DNA from: Micromonospora parva
GTDB lineage: Bacteria; Actinomycetota; Actinomycetes; Mycobacteriales; Micromonosporaceae
NCBI RefSeq assembly: GCF_000718515.1
Contig: NZ_JNZS01000024.1
Location: forward strand, 1 to 64,000
Length of the DNA stretch: 64,000 bases
Reading direction: 5' to 3'
In this document: one piece after another, positions 26,752 to 34,499 of the stretch
Numbering within the stretch: the stretch's first letter is position 1
Layout: the number at the start of each line of letters is the position of its first letter
Position numbers and translations under genes: made by a program
Notes under the pieces: model-generated
What the model was told of the DNA's origin: nothing
Databases searched by the model: none
Seen by the model: only the letters and a program-made list of their open reading frames with translations

Positions 26752-27912
26752 TCACTCGTCGGGCCCGCGCCGGTCACCCTCGCCCGGCCCGCGCTGGTCA
26801 CTGTCGCCGCGCGAGTCACCCTCGCCGGCGCGGGAGGCGAGCAACCGGCGGTACGAGGCCAGCCGGCGCGGGTCCGCCTTACCGGCGGCCACCCAGGCGT
26901 CCAGCCCACACTCGGCCTCGTCGGCCGTGTGCGGGCAGTTCGGTGGGCAGTCGACGGTGCCCTCGACCAGGTCCGGAAAGCCGTGCAGCAGGCTGTCGGC
27001 CGAAACGTGCGCCAACCCGAAGCTGCGGATCCCGGGGGTGTCGATGATCCAACCCGGGTCCGTGTCGACCCCGGGCACCGGTGGCAGCCGCAGCGCCACC
27101 GCGCTGGTCGAGGTGTGCCGGCCCCGGCCGATCGCGCTGACCACGCCGACCGCGCGCAGCGCGTCCGGCACGAGCCGGTTGACGAGCGTCGACTTGCCCA
27201 CCCCGGAGTGTCCGACCAGCACCGACACCTTGCCGCTCAACAGCGCGCGGAGCGCGTCGAGGTCGGAGTCGGGGCGGTTGAGCACGTACGGCAACTCCAA
27301 CTCGGTGTAGTAGCCCAGCACCTCCTCCGGCCCGGCCAGGTCGGCCTTGGTGAGGCAGAGCAGCGGCTCGACGTCCGCGTCGTACGCGGCCACCAGGCAA
27401 CGGTCGATGAACCCGGTACGCGGCGGCGGGTCGGCCAACGCGCTCACGATCACCAACTGGTCGGCGTTGGCCACCACCACGCGTTCCAGCCGACCCTCGG
27501 CGGTGGTCTCGTCGTCGTCGGCGGTGCGCCGCAGCACCGAGCGGCGCTCGGCGATCCGGACGATGCGGGCGAGTGCGCCCTCCGCGCCGGACGTGTCGCC
27601 GACCAGGCTGACCCGGTCACCCACCACCACCGACTTGCGGCCCAGCTCGCGGGCCCGCATGGCGGTGACAGTGGGCAGCTCGGCGCCGACCACGCCGCGC
27701 TCGGCCCCGGACAGCACGCAGGTGTAGCGCCCCCGGTCGACGGCGATGACGAACCCGTCGACCGCGTCGGCGTGCTGCGGGCGGGTGCGCGTACGCGGGC
27801 GTGACGACTTACCGGGCCGGACCCGTACGTCGTCCTCGTCGTACTCCCGCCGTTTGGTCGCCAGGACCTTCCTCCGTCGCGTCAGCTCTTGCCGGTCACC
27901 ATCGCTGACCAT
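26752..27912 (-). CDS. rsgA: Ribosome small subunit-dependent GTPase A
   Basis: About 386 residues from ATG 27912. Circularly permuted GTPase: OB-like N-terminus, G4 LTKAD, then G1 GHSGVGKSTLVN, then G3 DTPG, and a C-terminal zinc site with DCPPNCPHTADEAECG. It helps mature the 30S subunit. The C-terminus ends in a low-complexity Arg/Gly/Asp tail. The ATG start lies 31 bases inside aroA. A CTG at 27864 has GGAGG six bases upstream (27871-27875) and lies beyond the aroA stop; it gives a product starting LATKRREYDEDD, so the true start is uncertain. Confidence 0.88.
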   Translation of the reverse strand: MVSDGDRQELTRRRKVLATKRREYDEDDVRVRPGKSSRPRTRTRPQHADAVDGFVIAVDRGRYTCVLSGAERGVVGAELPTVTAMRARELGRKSVVVGDRVSLVGDTSGAEGALARIVRIAERRSVLRRTADDDETTAEGRLERVVVANADQLVIVSALADPPPRTGFIDRCLVAAYDADVEPLLCLTKADLAGPEEVLGYYTELELPYVLNRPDSDLDALRALLSGKVSVLVGHSGVGKSTLVNRLVPDALRAVGVVSAIGRGRHTSTSAVALRLPPVPGVDTDPGWIIDTPGIRSFGLAHVSADSLLHGFPDLVEGTVDCPPNCPHTADEAECGLDAWVAAGKADPRRLASYRRLLASRAGEGDSRGDSDQRGPGEGDRRGPDE

Positions 27913-29183
27913 AGTGCCGGGAACTCGGGCATCGTCTTGGAGGTACACCCCACGTCGTCCACCTCGATGCCCGGAACGGCGAGCCCGGCCACCGCGGCGG
28001 CGTGCGCCATCCGGTGGTCGTGGTAGGTGCGGAAGAGCCCGCCGCGCAGCGGACGGGGCCGGATCTCCAACCCGTCGGGGGTCTCGGTGATGTCCGCGCC
28101 GAGCCCGCCGAACTCCCGCGTGAGCGCGGCGAGCCGGTCGGTCTCGTGGCCCCGGATGTGCCCGACGCCGGTGAAGACCGACGGTGAGTCGGCCAGCAGG
28201 GCCAGCGCGGTCAGCACGAGGGTCAGCTCGCCGACGTCGGACAGGTCGGCGGTCAGACCGTGCACCACGCCGGTGCCGCGCACGGTCAGCCCGTCGGTGG
28301 AGAGGCTGACCTCGCCGCCCATCCGTTGCAGCAGCGAGCGGAGCTGCTCGACCGGCTGGGCGCTGCTGTGCGGCCAGCCCTGCAGGGTCACCTCACCGCC
28401 GGTGACCAGGGCGGCGGCGAAGAACGGCACGGCGCCGGAGAGATCCGGCTCGACGTCCCAGCCGCGCCCGGTGAGCGGGCCGGGCTCGACGGTCCAGACA
28501 TCGGGGGTGCTGTCGTCGACCGCCGCGCCGGCGGCCCGGAGCATCTGCACCGTCATCCGCAGGTGCGGCGCGGACGGCACCGGCGGGCCGACGTGGCGCA
28601 CCACGACGCCCCGGTCGAAGCGCGGGGCGGCCAGCAACAGCCCGGAGACGAGCTGGCTGGAGGCGGACGCGTCGATCACCACCTCGCCCCCGGTGACCCG
28701 GCCGGTGCCGAGCACGGTCAGCGGCAGGCTGCCGGTGCCGGTGACGTCGATCCGGACGCCCAGCGAGCGCAGCGCGTCGACCAGCGGGCCCAGCGGCCGG
28801 GTGCGGACGTACGGGTCGCCGTCGAAGCTGACCTGCCCGTCGGCCAGGCCCGCCACCGGTGGCACGAACCGCATCACGGTGCCGGCCAGCCCGACGTCGA
28901 CGTGGGCGGGGCCGACCAGGGGGTGCGGTCGGACCAGCCAGCGCTCGTCGTCGCTGATCGACACGTGCGCGCCCATCGCCCGCAGGCCGGCGGCCATCAA
29001 CTCGGTGTCCCGGGCGCGCAGCGGCCGGGCCAGCGTCGACGGGCCGGCAGCCAGCGCGCTGAGCACCAGGGCGCGGGCCGTCATCGATTTGGAACCGGGC
29101 AGGCGCAACGTCGCTGCCACCGGGTCGGATGCGGTCGGTGCGGTCCACGGCTGCGGCGGCCGGGTCGCTGTCAGGTTCCCCAC
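27882..29183 (-). CDS. aroA: EPSP synthase (3-phosphoshikimate 1-carboxyvinyltransferase)
   Basis: 433 residues from GTG 29183. The shikimate-pathway enzyme joins shikimate-3-phosphate and phosphoenolpyruvate. LPGSKSMTARALVLSALA, GLAGTVMRFVPP and DHRMAHAAAVAGL are the substrate and active-site signatures. The frame extends upstream to 29288, but that extension lacks family similarity. It is the first gene of aroA-rsgA-hisN and is divergent from the SRAP gene, an arrangement shared with M. tuberculosis Rv3226c-Rv3228. Confidence 0.94.
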   Translation of the reverse strand: MGNLTATRPPQPWTAPTASDPVAATLRLPGSKSMTARALVLSALAAGPSTLARPLRARDTELMAAGLRAMGAHVSISDDERWLVRPHPLVGPAHVDVGLAGTVMRFVPPVAGLADGQVSFDGDPYVRTRPLGPLVDALRSLGVRIDVTGTGSLPLTVLGTGRVTGGEVVIDASASSQLVSGLLLAAPRFDRGVVVRHVGPPVPSAPHLRMTVQMLRAAGAAVDDSTPDVWTVEPGPLTGRGWDVEPDLSGAVPFFAAALVTGGEVTLQGWPHSSAQPVEQLRSLLQRMGGEVSLSTDGLTVRGTGVVHGLTADLSDVGELTLVLTALALLADSPSVFTGVGHIRGHETDRLAALTREFGGLGADITETPDGLEIRPRPLRGGLFRTYHDHRMAHAAAVAGLAVPGIEVDDVGCTSKTMPEFPALWSAMVTGKS

Positions 29184-29286
29184 GGTTACATTCTGCCGTG
29201 TCGTCGGGGGTCCGGCGGCACCCGGCGCTCGTACTCCCGGTTGGCGGGACAGCCGACAGCGCCCCCGACGCGTTAGCGTGTGCCCC

Positions 29287-29997
29287 ATGTGCGGCAGGTA
29301 CGCGACGACCCGGAGCTCCGGCGAGCTGAGCGCGCTGTTCGAGTCGTCCGACGACTCCGACGGCCTGGTCCGCGCCGATCACAACGTCGCGCCCACCGAC
29401 CCGGTGCCGCTGGTCCGGCTCAGCCCGGAGGGGCACCGCAGCCTCTGTGTCGGCCGCTGGGGTCTGTTGCCGCACTGGTCCCGGTCCGCCTCGGCGGCGG
29501 CCCGCATGATCAACGCGCGGGCGGAGACGGTGGCCACCAGCCGGGCGTACGCGGGCTCCTTCGCCCGTCGTCGCTGCCTGGTCCCGGCCGACGGCTGGTA
29601 CGAGTGGGTCCGGCTGCCCGATGGTGGCCGCCAGGCGTACTTCATGACCCCCCGGGACGGTTCGGTGCTCGCCCTGGCCGGCATCTGGTCGGTCTGGGAG
29701 TCCGACGCCGAGACCCGGCTCACCTTCAGCGTGCTGACGACCGCGGCGCTCGGCGACCTGACCGAGGTGCACGACCGGATGCCGGTGCTGCTGCCAGCGG
29801 AGCGTTGGTCGTCGTGGTTGGCCCCGACGGACGAGCCGGAGCGGCTGCTCAGCCCGGCGTCGGCGGAGCAGTTGGCGGGGTTGGAGATCCGCCCGGTGGG
29901 CGCGGCGGTGGGAGACGTCCGCAACGACGGGCCGCACCTGACCGCCCGGGTGCCGGTGGCGCCAACGGTGACGCCGCAGGAGTTGACCCTTTTCTGA
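29287..29997 (+). CDS. SRAP (YedK/HMCES-type) SOS response-associated protein
   Basis: 236 residues from ATG 29287. The protein begins MCGRYATT, so after Met removal Cys2 becomes the N-terminal catalytic Cys that forms a thiazolidine cross-link with abasic sites in single-stranded DNA. Other family marks are NVAPTDPVPLV, WGLLPHWS, NARAETV, RRCLVPADGWYEW and EVHDRMPVLL with the active-site His. The full length is normal. It shields abasic sites at replication forks and is divergent from aroA. Confidence 0.93.
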   Translation: MCGRYATTRSSGELSALFESSDDSDGLVRADHNVAPTDPVPLVRLSPEGHRSLCVGRWGLLPHWSRSASAAARMINARAETVATSRAYAGSFARRRCLVPADGWYEWVRLPDGGRQAYFMTPRDGSVLALAGIWSVWESDAETRLTFSVLTTAALGDLTEVHDRMPVLLPAERWSSWLAPTDEPERLLSPASAEQLAGLEIRPVGAAVGDVRNDGPHLTARVPVAPTVTPQELTLF

Positions 29998-30082
29998 CGC
30001 TGTCGCGCATCGTTGGCCGCCGATTTGCCAGGGTTCCGCGTGATTCGTCTCCCGACTGTTCAGTCAGGTTCCCGGCAGACAC

Positions 30083-30112
30083 TTGTCCCGATGTTGCGAA
30101 GTGCGATAGAAC
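30083..30112 (+). promoter_or_regulatory. Candidate promoter of WhiB gene
   Basis: TTGTCC at 30083-30088 with GATAGA (30105-30110) or TAGAAC (30107-30112) 16-18 bases later resembles a housekeeping promoter in the 196-base gap before the WhiB start. Confidence 0.4.
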
Positions 30113-30193
30113 ACAGCGCCGGTAGTGGACATCGATTCGCACGGGGCGGACGACGTCCACCGATTTTGCCGGTCCCACGGGGGAGGTGGGCGG

Positions 30194-30586
30194 ATGACAC
30201 GGGCACGTATGCCGCGTCCGCACGAGGTGGCGGCGGCGCGGCGAGATCCGCGACTGCTGCGGGCAGTGCGGGAACGGCGACAGGACGACGCGTGGCGTAC
30301 CAGGGGTACCTGCCAGAGCGTCGATCCGGAGACCTTCTTTCCGGCACCGAACGAACCGGCGGACGCCGCCGTCGCGTTGTGCCGCAGTTGTGACGTACAG
30401 GGGTCCTGCCTGGCCTGGGCCCTCGACGTCGGCGACTGCCACGGCGTCTGGGGCGGCACCACGCCGCGGGAACGACGGGCGATGCTCGTCGCCTGGCGCG
30501 GTGAGGTCGACCCCGACCCGGACGCCATCGACGACGCCGGCCCGCCGGTGCGCGATCGCCTGCTCGCCCTGGTCCCGCTGAGCTGA
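30194..30586 (+). CDS. WhiB-family iron-sulfur transcription regulator
   Basis: 130 residues from ATG 30194, preceded by GGGAGGTGGG; upstream starts are possible but weak. The four cluster Cys are in GTCQSVDPETFFP, then CRSCDVQGSC as CxxCx5C. The turn motif GVWGGTTPRERR follows and contacts sigma factor region 4. The C-terminus is long and acidic rather than basic, unlike WhiB1, so its DNA contacts may differ. Position between SRAP and sigR suggests a stress-related regulator. Confidence 0.9.
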   Translation: MTRARMPRPHEVAAARRDPRLLRAVRERRQDDAWRTRGTCQSVDPETFFPAPNEPADAAVALCRSCDVQGSCLAWALDVGDCHGVWGGTTPRERRAMLVAWRGEVDPDPDAIDDAGPPVRDRLLALVPLS

Positions 30587-30637
30587 TCGGCGGCCGGGTT
30601 CACACCCGTCGGCGGTGCGGCGGCGCAGAATGGGGCG

Positions 30638-31255
30638 GTGCCACCCAGCGACGACATCGACACCCCGCGCGGTCCGGCGCGGATCGACACCGACCTGCCG
30701 GCCCGACCGGCCACCGCCCTGCTCGTCCTCGGGCACGGTGCGGGCGGCAGCGTCGACGCGCCTGACCTGCTCGCGGTCCGGGACGCGTCGGTCGCTGCCG
30801 GGCTGGCGGTGGTCCGGGTGACCCAGCCGTACCGGGTCGCCGGTCGACGGGCGCCGGCACCGGCCGGTCACCTCGACGAAGCCTGGGCGGCGGTGCTCGG
30901 CGTGCTGCGTGACCGGCACGCCGACGTGCCGACGGTGCTGGTCGGTGGGCGTTCCAGTGGCGCGCGGGTGGCCTGCCGGACGGCCCGCGCGGTGGGCGCG
31001 GTGGGCGTGGTCGCCCTGGCCTTTCCGCTGCACCCGCCCGGCCGGCCGGAACGCTCACGGGCCGCCGAGCTGGACACCGGCCTGCCGACGCTTGTCGTCA
31101 ACGGTGACCGGGACCCGTTCGGGACGCCGGAGCCGGGGCCGGCGGTGCAGGTGGTGAGCCGTCCCGGTGAGACGCACGATCTGCGCCGGGATCCGGCCGG
31201 CACCGCCGCCGCCGTGCGCGACTGGCTGTCCGCCCAGGGCTGGGCGGCCGGCTGA
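30638..31255 (+). CDS. Small alpha/beta hydrolase (dienelactone hydrolase-like)
   Basis: 205 residues from GTG 30638. Compact alpha/beta hydrolase of the KANL3/Tex30-like group: the oxyanion loop is LVLGHGAGGS, nucleophile Ser lies in GGRSSGARVA, Asp in VVNGDRDPFG, and His in SRPGETHDLR. No lid domain or signal peptide is seen, so it is cytosolic. Substrate unknown. It ends 110 bases before a strong hairpin that separates it from the sigR promoter. Confidence 0.8.
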   Translation: MPPSDDIDTPRGPARIDTDLPARPATALLVLGHGAGGSVDAPDLLAVRDASVAAGLAVVRVTQPYRVAGRRAPAPAGHLDEAWAAVLGVLRDRHADVPTVLVGGRSSGARVACRTARAVGAVGVVALAFPLHPPGRPERSRAAELDTGLPTLVVNGDRDPFGTPEPGPAVQVVSRPGETHDLRRDPAGTAAAVRDWLSAQGWAAG

Positions 31256-31366
31256 CCGGTCGCGTCGGCTCGCCGAGGCGACCGTTTCCGGTGCCGGGCA
31301 CGGGTCGTTGCATCCGATGGTGCCGCCGGCCCGATCCGGGCTGGTGACACCAGTCCTCCCAGGCCC

Positions 31367-31410
31367 TTCCTGGTCCCAGCGCCGGCCGTCGTCGGCGCCG
31401 GGACCAGGAA
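31367..31410 (+). terminator. Strong hairpin isolating sigR region
   Basis: TTCCTGGTCCC pairs with GGGACCAGGAA, and GCGCCG with CGGCGC, separated by a single A/C mismatch and closed by an eight-base loop. It ends 15 bases before the sigR promoter. Confidence 0.75.
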
Positions 31411-31425
31411 CGGGGAGAGCCGGCC

Positions 31426-31452
31426 GGAATGCCCCAGTGGTCATCTCGCGTT
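31426..31452 (+). promoter_or_regulatory. SigR-type autoregulatory promoter (P2-like)
   Basis: GGAAT at 31426-31430 and GTT at 31450-31452 are separated by 19 bases, matching the SigR consensus GGAAT-N18/19-GTT. Transcription would start near 31460, just upstream of the first sigR start at 31491. Confidence 0.65.
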
Positions 31453-31490
31453 ACTACCCCCGGACGACTTTTCTGCGAGGGGGGTGACCG

Positions 31491-32318
31491 GTGCCAACCG
31501 AGACACGAAGCCTGGAACAGGATGAACGGGACGCCCGGCAGTTGAAGCGGCTGCTGGACGGCCCGCAGTGGCCCGCCACGGCGGGACCGGGCGGGGTGGG
31601 TGCGGTGAGCACGGGCACACCAGCCGGAAGTGAATCTGTGGGTAGGTCCGTGCGCGTATCCTCGGCGGGAAAGCATCCGACGCGAGGGGATGTGCGGTTG
31701 ACCACCGAGAAGACGGACGAGCGCAGGGCCCGATTCGAGCGGGACGCGATGCCATTCGTCGATCAGCTCTACGCTGCTGGGCTGCGAATGACGCGCAACC
31801 CGGCGGATGCCGAGGACCTGGTCCAGGAGACCTACCTGAAGGCGTACGCGGCCTTCCACCAGTTCGAGCAGGGCACGAACCTGAAGGCCTGGCTGTACCG
31901 GATCCTGACCAACACCTACATCAACTCCTACCGCAAGCGGCAGCGCCAGCCGATCCAGGCGCCCACGGAGGAGATCACCGACTGGCAGCTCGCCGAGGCC
32001 GAGTCGCACACCTCCAGCGGGTTGCGCTCCGCCGAGACGGAGGCACTGGACCGGCTGCCGGACAGTGACGTCAAGGAGGCCCTCCAGCAGTTGCCGGAGG
32101 AGTTCCGCCTGGCCGTCTACCTCACCGATGTCGAGGGCTTCTCCTACAAGGAGGTCGCGGACATCATGGGTACGCCGATCGGCACCGTGATGTCGCGTCT
32201 GCACCGTGGCCGTCGTAATCTGCGCAAGCTGCTCGAGCGCTACGCGGGGGAGCGGGGCTTCAGTGCGGCCCGCTCGGCGAAGGGTTCGACCGCCGCCGCT
32301 GCCGGCCGGGAGGTGTGA
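31491..32318 (+). CDS. sigR: Thiol-oxidative stress sigma factor SigR (long and short forms)
   Basis: Long form 275 residues from GTG 31491 with GAGGGGGG at 31477-31484. Short form starts at GTG 31692 or TTG 31698, 67-69 codons later, after a second GAGGGG. The conserved core begins at [19 protein letters not shown]: region 2 has [20 protein letters not shown], region 4 has [16 protein letters not shown]. Ends two bases before rsrA. In Streptomyces coelicolor the longer product, made from the stress-induced promoter, is unstable; a long N-terminal tail here fits the same design. Confidence 0.93.
   Translation: MPTETRSLEQDERDARQLKRLLDGPQWPATAGPGGVGAVSTGTPAGSESVGRSVRVSSAGKHPTRGDVRLTTEKTDERRARFERDAMPFVDQLYAAGLRMTRNPADAEDLVQETYLKAYAAFHQFEQGTNLKAWLYRILTNTYINSYRKRQRQPIQAPTEEITDWQLAEAESHTSSGLRSAETEALDRLPDSDVKEALQQLPEEFRLAVYLTDVEGFSYKEVADIMGTPIGTVMSRLHRGRRNLRKLLERYAGERGFSAARSAKGSTAAAAGREV
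31657..31662 (+). promoter_or_regulatory. Candidate second sigR promoter -10 (P1-like)
   Basis: TATCCT sits 29 bases before the second sigR start, inside the long-form coding sequence, and matches a TAnnnT box. A transcript from here could only make the short SigR. No clear -35 box was found. Confidence 0.4.
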
Positions 32319-32319
32319 C

Positions 32320-32607
32320 GTGAGCTGTGGGGAGCCGCACGAGACGGACTGCCGCGAAGTCCTCGCGGAGGTGTATCTCTACCTGGATCTGGAGTGCGCC
32401 GACGAGCGCCGCTCGCTGATCCGGCACCACCTGGACGAGTGCGGGCCCTGCCTGCGCGAGTACGGGCTGGAGCAGGAGGTGCGGGCGCTGGTGGCGCGTT
32501 GCTGTGGCAACGAGACCGCGCCGGACGAGCTGCGTGAGCGGCTGCGGGTCAAGCTCACCGAGCTGGTGGTCTTCGAGACCAGCGATTCCCGTGAGCTGGC
32601 CGACTGA
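32320..32607 (+). CDS. rsrA: Zinc-binding anti-sigma factor for SigR
   Basis: 95 residues from GTG 32320. ZAS-domain anti-sigma factor that binds SigR when reduced and releases it on disulfide formation. Redox and zinc residues are Cys3, Cys11, His37, Cys41, Cys44 and the pair Cys61-Cys62, the same numbering as in S. coelicolor RsrA; HHLDECGPC carries the HxxxCxxC motif. Two bases separate it from the sigR stop. Confidence 0.94.
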   Translation: MSCGEPHETDCREVLAEVYLYLDLECADERRSLIRHHLDECGPCLREYGLEQEVRALVARCCGNETAPDELRERLRVKLTELVVFETSDSRELAD

Positions 32608-32628
32608 GCGTCGGCATGAGCTGGCAAG

Positions 32629-32666
32629 ACCGGTGGCCCGGGTCGATGTCGACCCGGGCCACCGGT
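32629..32666. terminator. Bidirectional terminator between rsrA and bL37
   Basis: ACCGGTGGCCCGGGTCGA (32629-32646) is followed by its perfect complement at 32649-32666, giving a stem of about 17 pairs. The two genes converge on it. Confidence 0.8.
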
Positions 32667-32719
32667 GTATCCGGCCTCGGCCGGCTGAGCGACGACGGGC
32701 AGTGGGCCCGTCGACCCGT

Positions 32720-32794
32720 TCAGGAGTTGGGACGCTTGCCGTGGTTCGCGGCGCTCTTCTTACGAGCCTTCTTCTTCCGGGACTTCTTCGCCAT
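32720..32794 (-). CDS. Ribosomal protein bL37 (24 residues)
   Basis: A 24-residue, very basic peptide starting MAKKSRKKKARKKSAA and ending NHGKRPNS. Ribosome-binding site GAGGAGG lies 7 bases before ATG 32794. Composition and the NHGKRPNS end match bL37, the small actinobacteria-specific protein found in mycobacterial 50S subunits. A frame with an earlier start exists (32905), but the strong RBS decides this one. Short length makes it easy to miss in automated annotation. Confidence 0.82.
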   Translation of the reverse strand: MAKKSRKKKARKKSAANHGKRPNS

Positions 32795-33021
32795 GCTGAC
32801 CTCCTCGTGATGGGTCGGATCCGTCCTGCGCACGACCTCGGCGCGGATGCGGCCACCGGCGGTCCGGCGTCGGGTCCGACCCGCTGATGGTAGTGCGGTC
32901 GGCACCCGCCGCCTCCCCCAGGGCGGGACTGCCGTCGCGGCTGTGCCGCTGCGCGCCCACCACCGGTCGACGCATGATTGGATACATCGGCAGGCACGTC
33001 GCGAAGAGGGAGGGCCTGAAC

Positions 33022-33237
33022 ATGGCCGAGGAGATCCGCGCCGAGATGGTGGCCAACGTCTGGAAGGTCGTCGCCACGGCGGGTGACACGGTGGCCGAGG
33101 GTGACACCCTGGTGATCCTCGAGTCGATGAAGATGGAGATCCCGGTCGTCGCCGAGTCCGACGGTGTGCTGCAGCAGCTCGCCGTGCACGAGGGCGACGT
33201 CGTGCAGGACGGTGACCTGATCGCGGTGATTGCGTGA
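33022..33237 (+). CDS. Small biotin/lipoyl carrier protein
   Basis: 71 residues from ATG 33022, with GAGGGAGGG upstream. A single biotinyl/lipoyl barrel with the attachment motif ESMKMEI, Lys37 being the modified residue. It resembles the free biotinylated protein of M. tuberculosis (Rv3221c, TB7.3) rather than a carboxylase subunit. The partner carboxylase is not in this window. The following GNAT gene overlaps its stop by four bases. Confidence 0.9.
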   Translation: MAEEIRAEMVANVWKVVATAGDTVAEGDTLVILESMKMEIPVVAESDGVLQQLAVHEGDVVQDGDLIAVIA

Positions 33238-33743
33238 CCGGATTACTGGTCCGTCCGGCCGAGCCCGCCGACTTTCCGGCGGTGGCCCGGCTGACCGTTG
33301 CCGCGTACGAGGCGGACGGTCAGCTCAAGGGCGAGCACGGGTACGGCGAGGTGCTGGCCGACGTGGCGACCCGGGCCGCCAGCGGCGAGGTGCTGATCGC
33401 TGTCGATGAGCTGACCGGCGCGGTGCTCGGCTCGGTCACGTTCGTGCTGCCGGGCACCCCGTTCGCGGAGCTGTCCGGGCCGGGCGAGGCGGAGTTCCGG
33501 ATGCTCGCCGTCGACCCGGGCGCGCAGGGTCGTGGCGTCGGTGCCGTGTTGGTCGAGGCGTGCGTCGACCGGGCTACCGGGTTGGGTTGCACGGCGGTGG
33601 TGATCTGCGTCCGGGCCGGGATGGCCGATCCGGCGCACCGGCTCTACTCGCGGCGCGGGTTCGTCCGCTCGCCGGAGAAGGACTGGTCACCGGCGCCGGG
33701 CGTGGACCTGCTCGGCCTGCGCCTGGAGCTGGCGCGCCGCTGA
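33234..33743 (+). CDS. GNAT-family N-acetyltransferase
   Basis: 169 residues from GTG 33234 in a GTGA overlap with the biotinyl-protein stop. GNAT fold with VRPAEPADFPAVARLT start, strand 4 FRMLAVDP and acetyl-CoA loop GAQGRGVGAVLVEACVDRA. C-terminal strand LYSRRGFVRSPEKDW completes the fold. The acceptor is unknown. Its stop lies inside a small tandem duplication (33739-33803). Confidence 0.85.
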   Translation: MTGLLVRPAEPADFPAVARLTVAAYEADGQLKGEHGYGEVLADVATRAASGEVLIAVDELTGAVLGSVTFVLPGTPFAELSGPGEAEFRMLAVDPGAQGRGVGAVLVEACVDRATGLGCTAVVICVRAGMADPAHRLYSRRGFVRSPEKDWSPAPGVDLLGLRLELARR

Positions 33744-33803
33744 GCCGCCGGGCCGTTCCCGCTGAACCGCCCACCGCCGGGCCGTGCTGAGCCGCCGGGC
33801 GGG
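33739..33803. repeat. Degenerate tandem repeat spanning GNAT stop
   Basis: Three imperfect copies, each opening GCTGA(G/A)CCGCC, begin at 33739, 33761 and 33786. The first contains the GNAT stop codon. The last two are shifted by insertions. Confidence 0.65.
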
Positions 33804-33809
33804 CCCGGG

Positions 33810-34388
33810 TCAGGCGTCGGGCTCTGTACCGATGGCGGCCAGCAGCTCGTCGGCCACGTCCAGGGCGAGCTTGCGACGTTCGTCGTCGCTGATGTGCGGG
33901 GCGCGGACCGCGAACCAGCTGGTGTGCACCGCGAACAGCGACAGCACGGCGCGCAGTTGGGCGGCGGGGGAGTCGTCGCCCCGGCAGAGCGCCCCGGCCA
34001 GCTCCATCATCCGGCCGCGCATCTTCTGGCCGGAGGAGAGACTCTTGAGCGCGGTCTGGTTCTGCTCGAAGAAGCGCATCACCGACGGCTGACTGCCGTC
34101 GAACATCGTGTCGGCGTATCGGGAGATCAGCTCCCGCCGGGTGGCCAGGGTGGCGGGCTGGGTGGCGGCCCAGGCGGTCAGCGCGTCCATCCGCTCCAGG
34201 CGGTCCTCGACGAAGCTGGCGACGATGTCGTCCTTGCTCTTGAAGTGGTAGTAGAGCGCAGCTTTGGTGACGTTGAGGCGCTCGGCGATCTCCCGGAGCG
34301 AGGTCTTCTCGTACCCCTGCTCGGTGAAGAGTTCGAGCGCGACGGCCTTGATCCGTTCCCGCGTTCCGCCGCCTGTGCTCTCGCTCAC
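33810..34388 (-). CDS. TetR-family transcriptional repressor
   Basis: 192 residues from GTG 34388, with GGAGGGC five bases upstream; an ATG at 34427 gives a longer version. The N-terminal HTH reads RERIKAVALELFTEQGYEKTSLREIAERLNVTKAALYYHFKSKDDI. A ligand-binding helical domain follows. It is divergent from an MFS exporter and the gap contains a perfect operator-like palindrome, so this is probably the local repressor of that pump. Confidence 0.9.
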   Translation of the reverse strand: MSESTGGGTRERIKAVALELFTEQGYEKTSLREIAERLNVTKAALYYHFKSKDDIVASFVEDRLERMDALTAWAATQPATLATRRELISRYADTMFDGSQPSVMRFFEQNQTALKSLSSGQKMRGRMMELAGALCRGDDSPAAQLRAVLSLFAVHTSWFAVRAPHISDDERRKLALDVADELLAAIGTEPDA

Positions 34389-34427
34389 GCACGCCCTCCA
34401 AATGGCTTGACCGTTGCTCGTACCCAA

Positions 34428-34472
34428 CTTACCGTGCGGCTAGTAAGGTGACTAGCCGGGCGGCAAGTAAGT
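34428..34472. promoter_or_regulatory. TetR operator-like palindromes
   Basis: GGCTAGT-AAGGTG-ACTAGCC (34438-34457) is a perfect inverted repeat. CTTAC (34428-34432) and GTAAG (34443-34447) form an overlapping one, and AAGTAAGT follows at 34465-34472. The region covers both promoters of the divergent TetR and MFS genes. Confidence 0.7.
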
Positions 34473-34499
34473 ACGGCAATCCTCGGGGGGAGCTTATCC

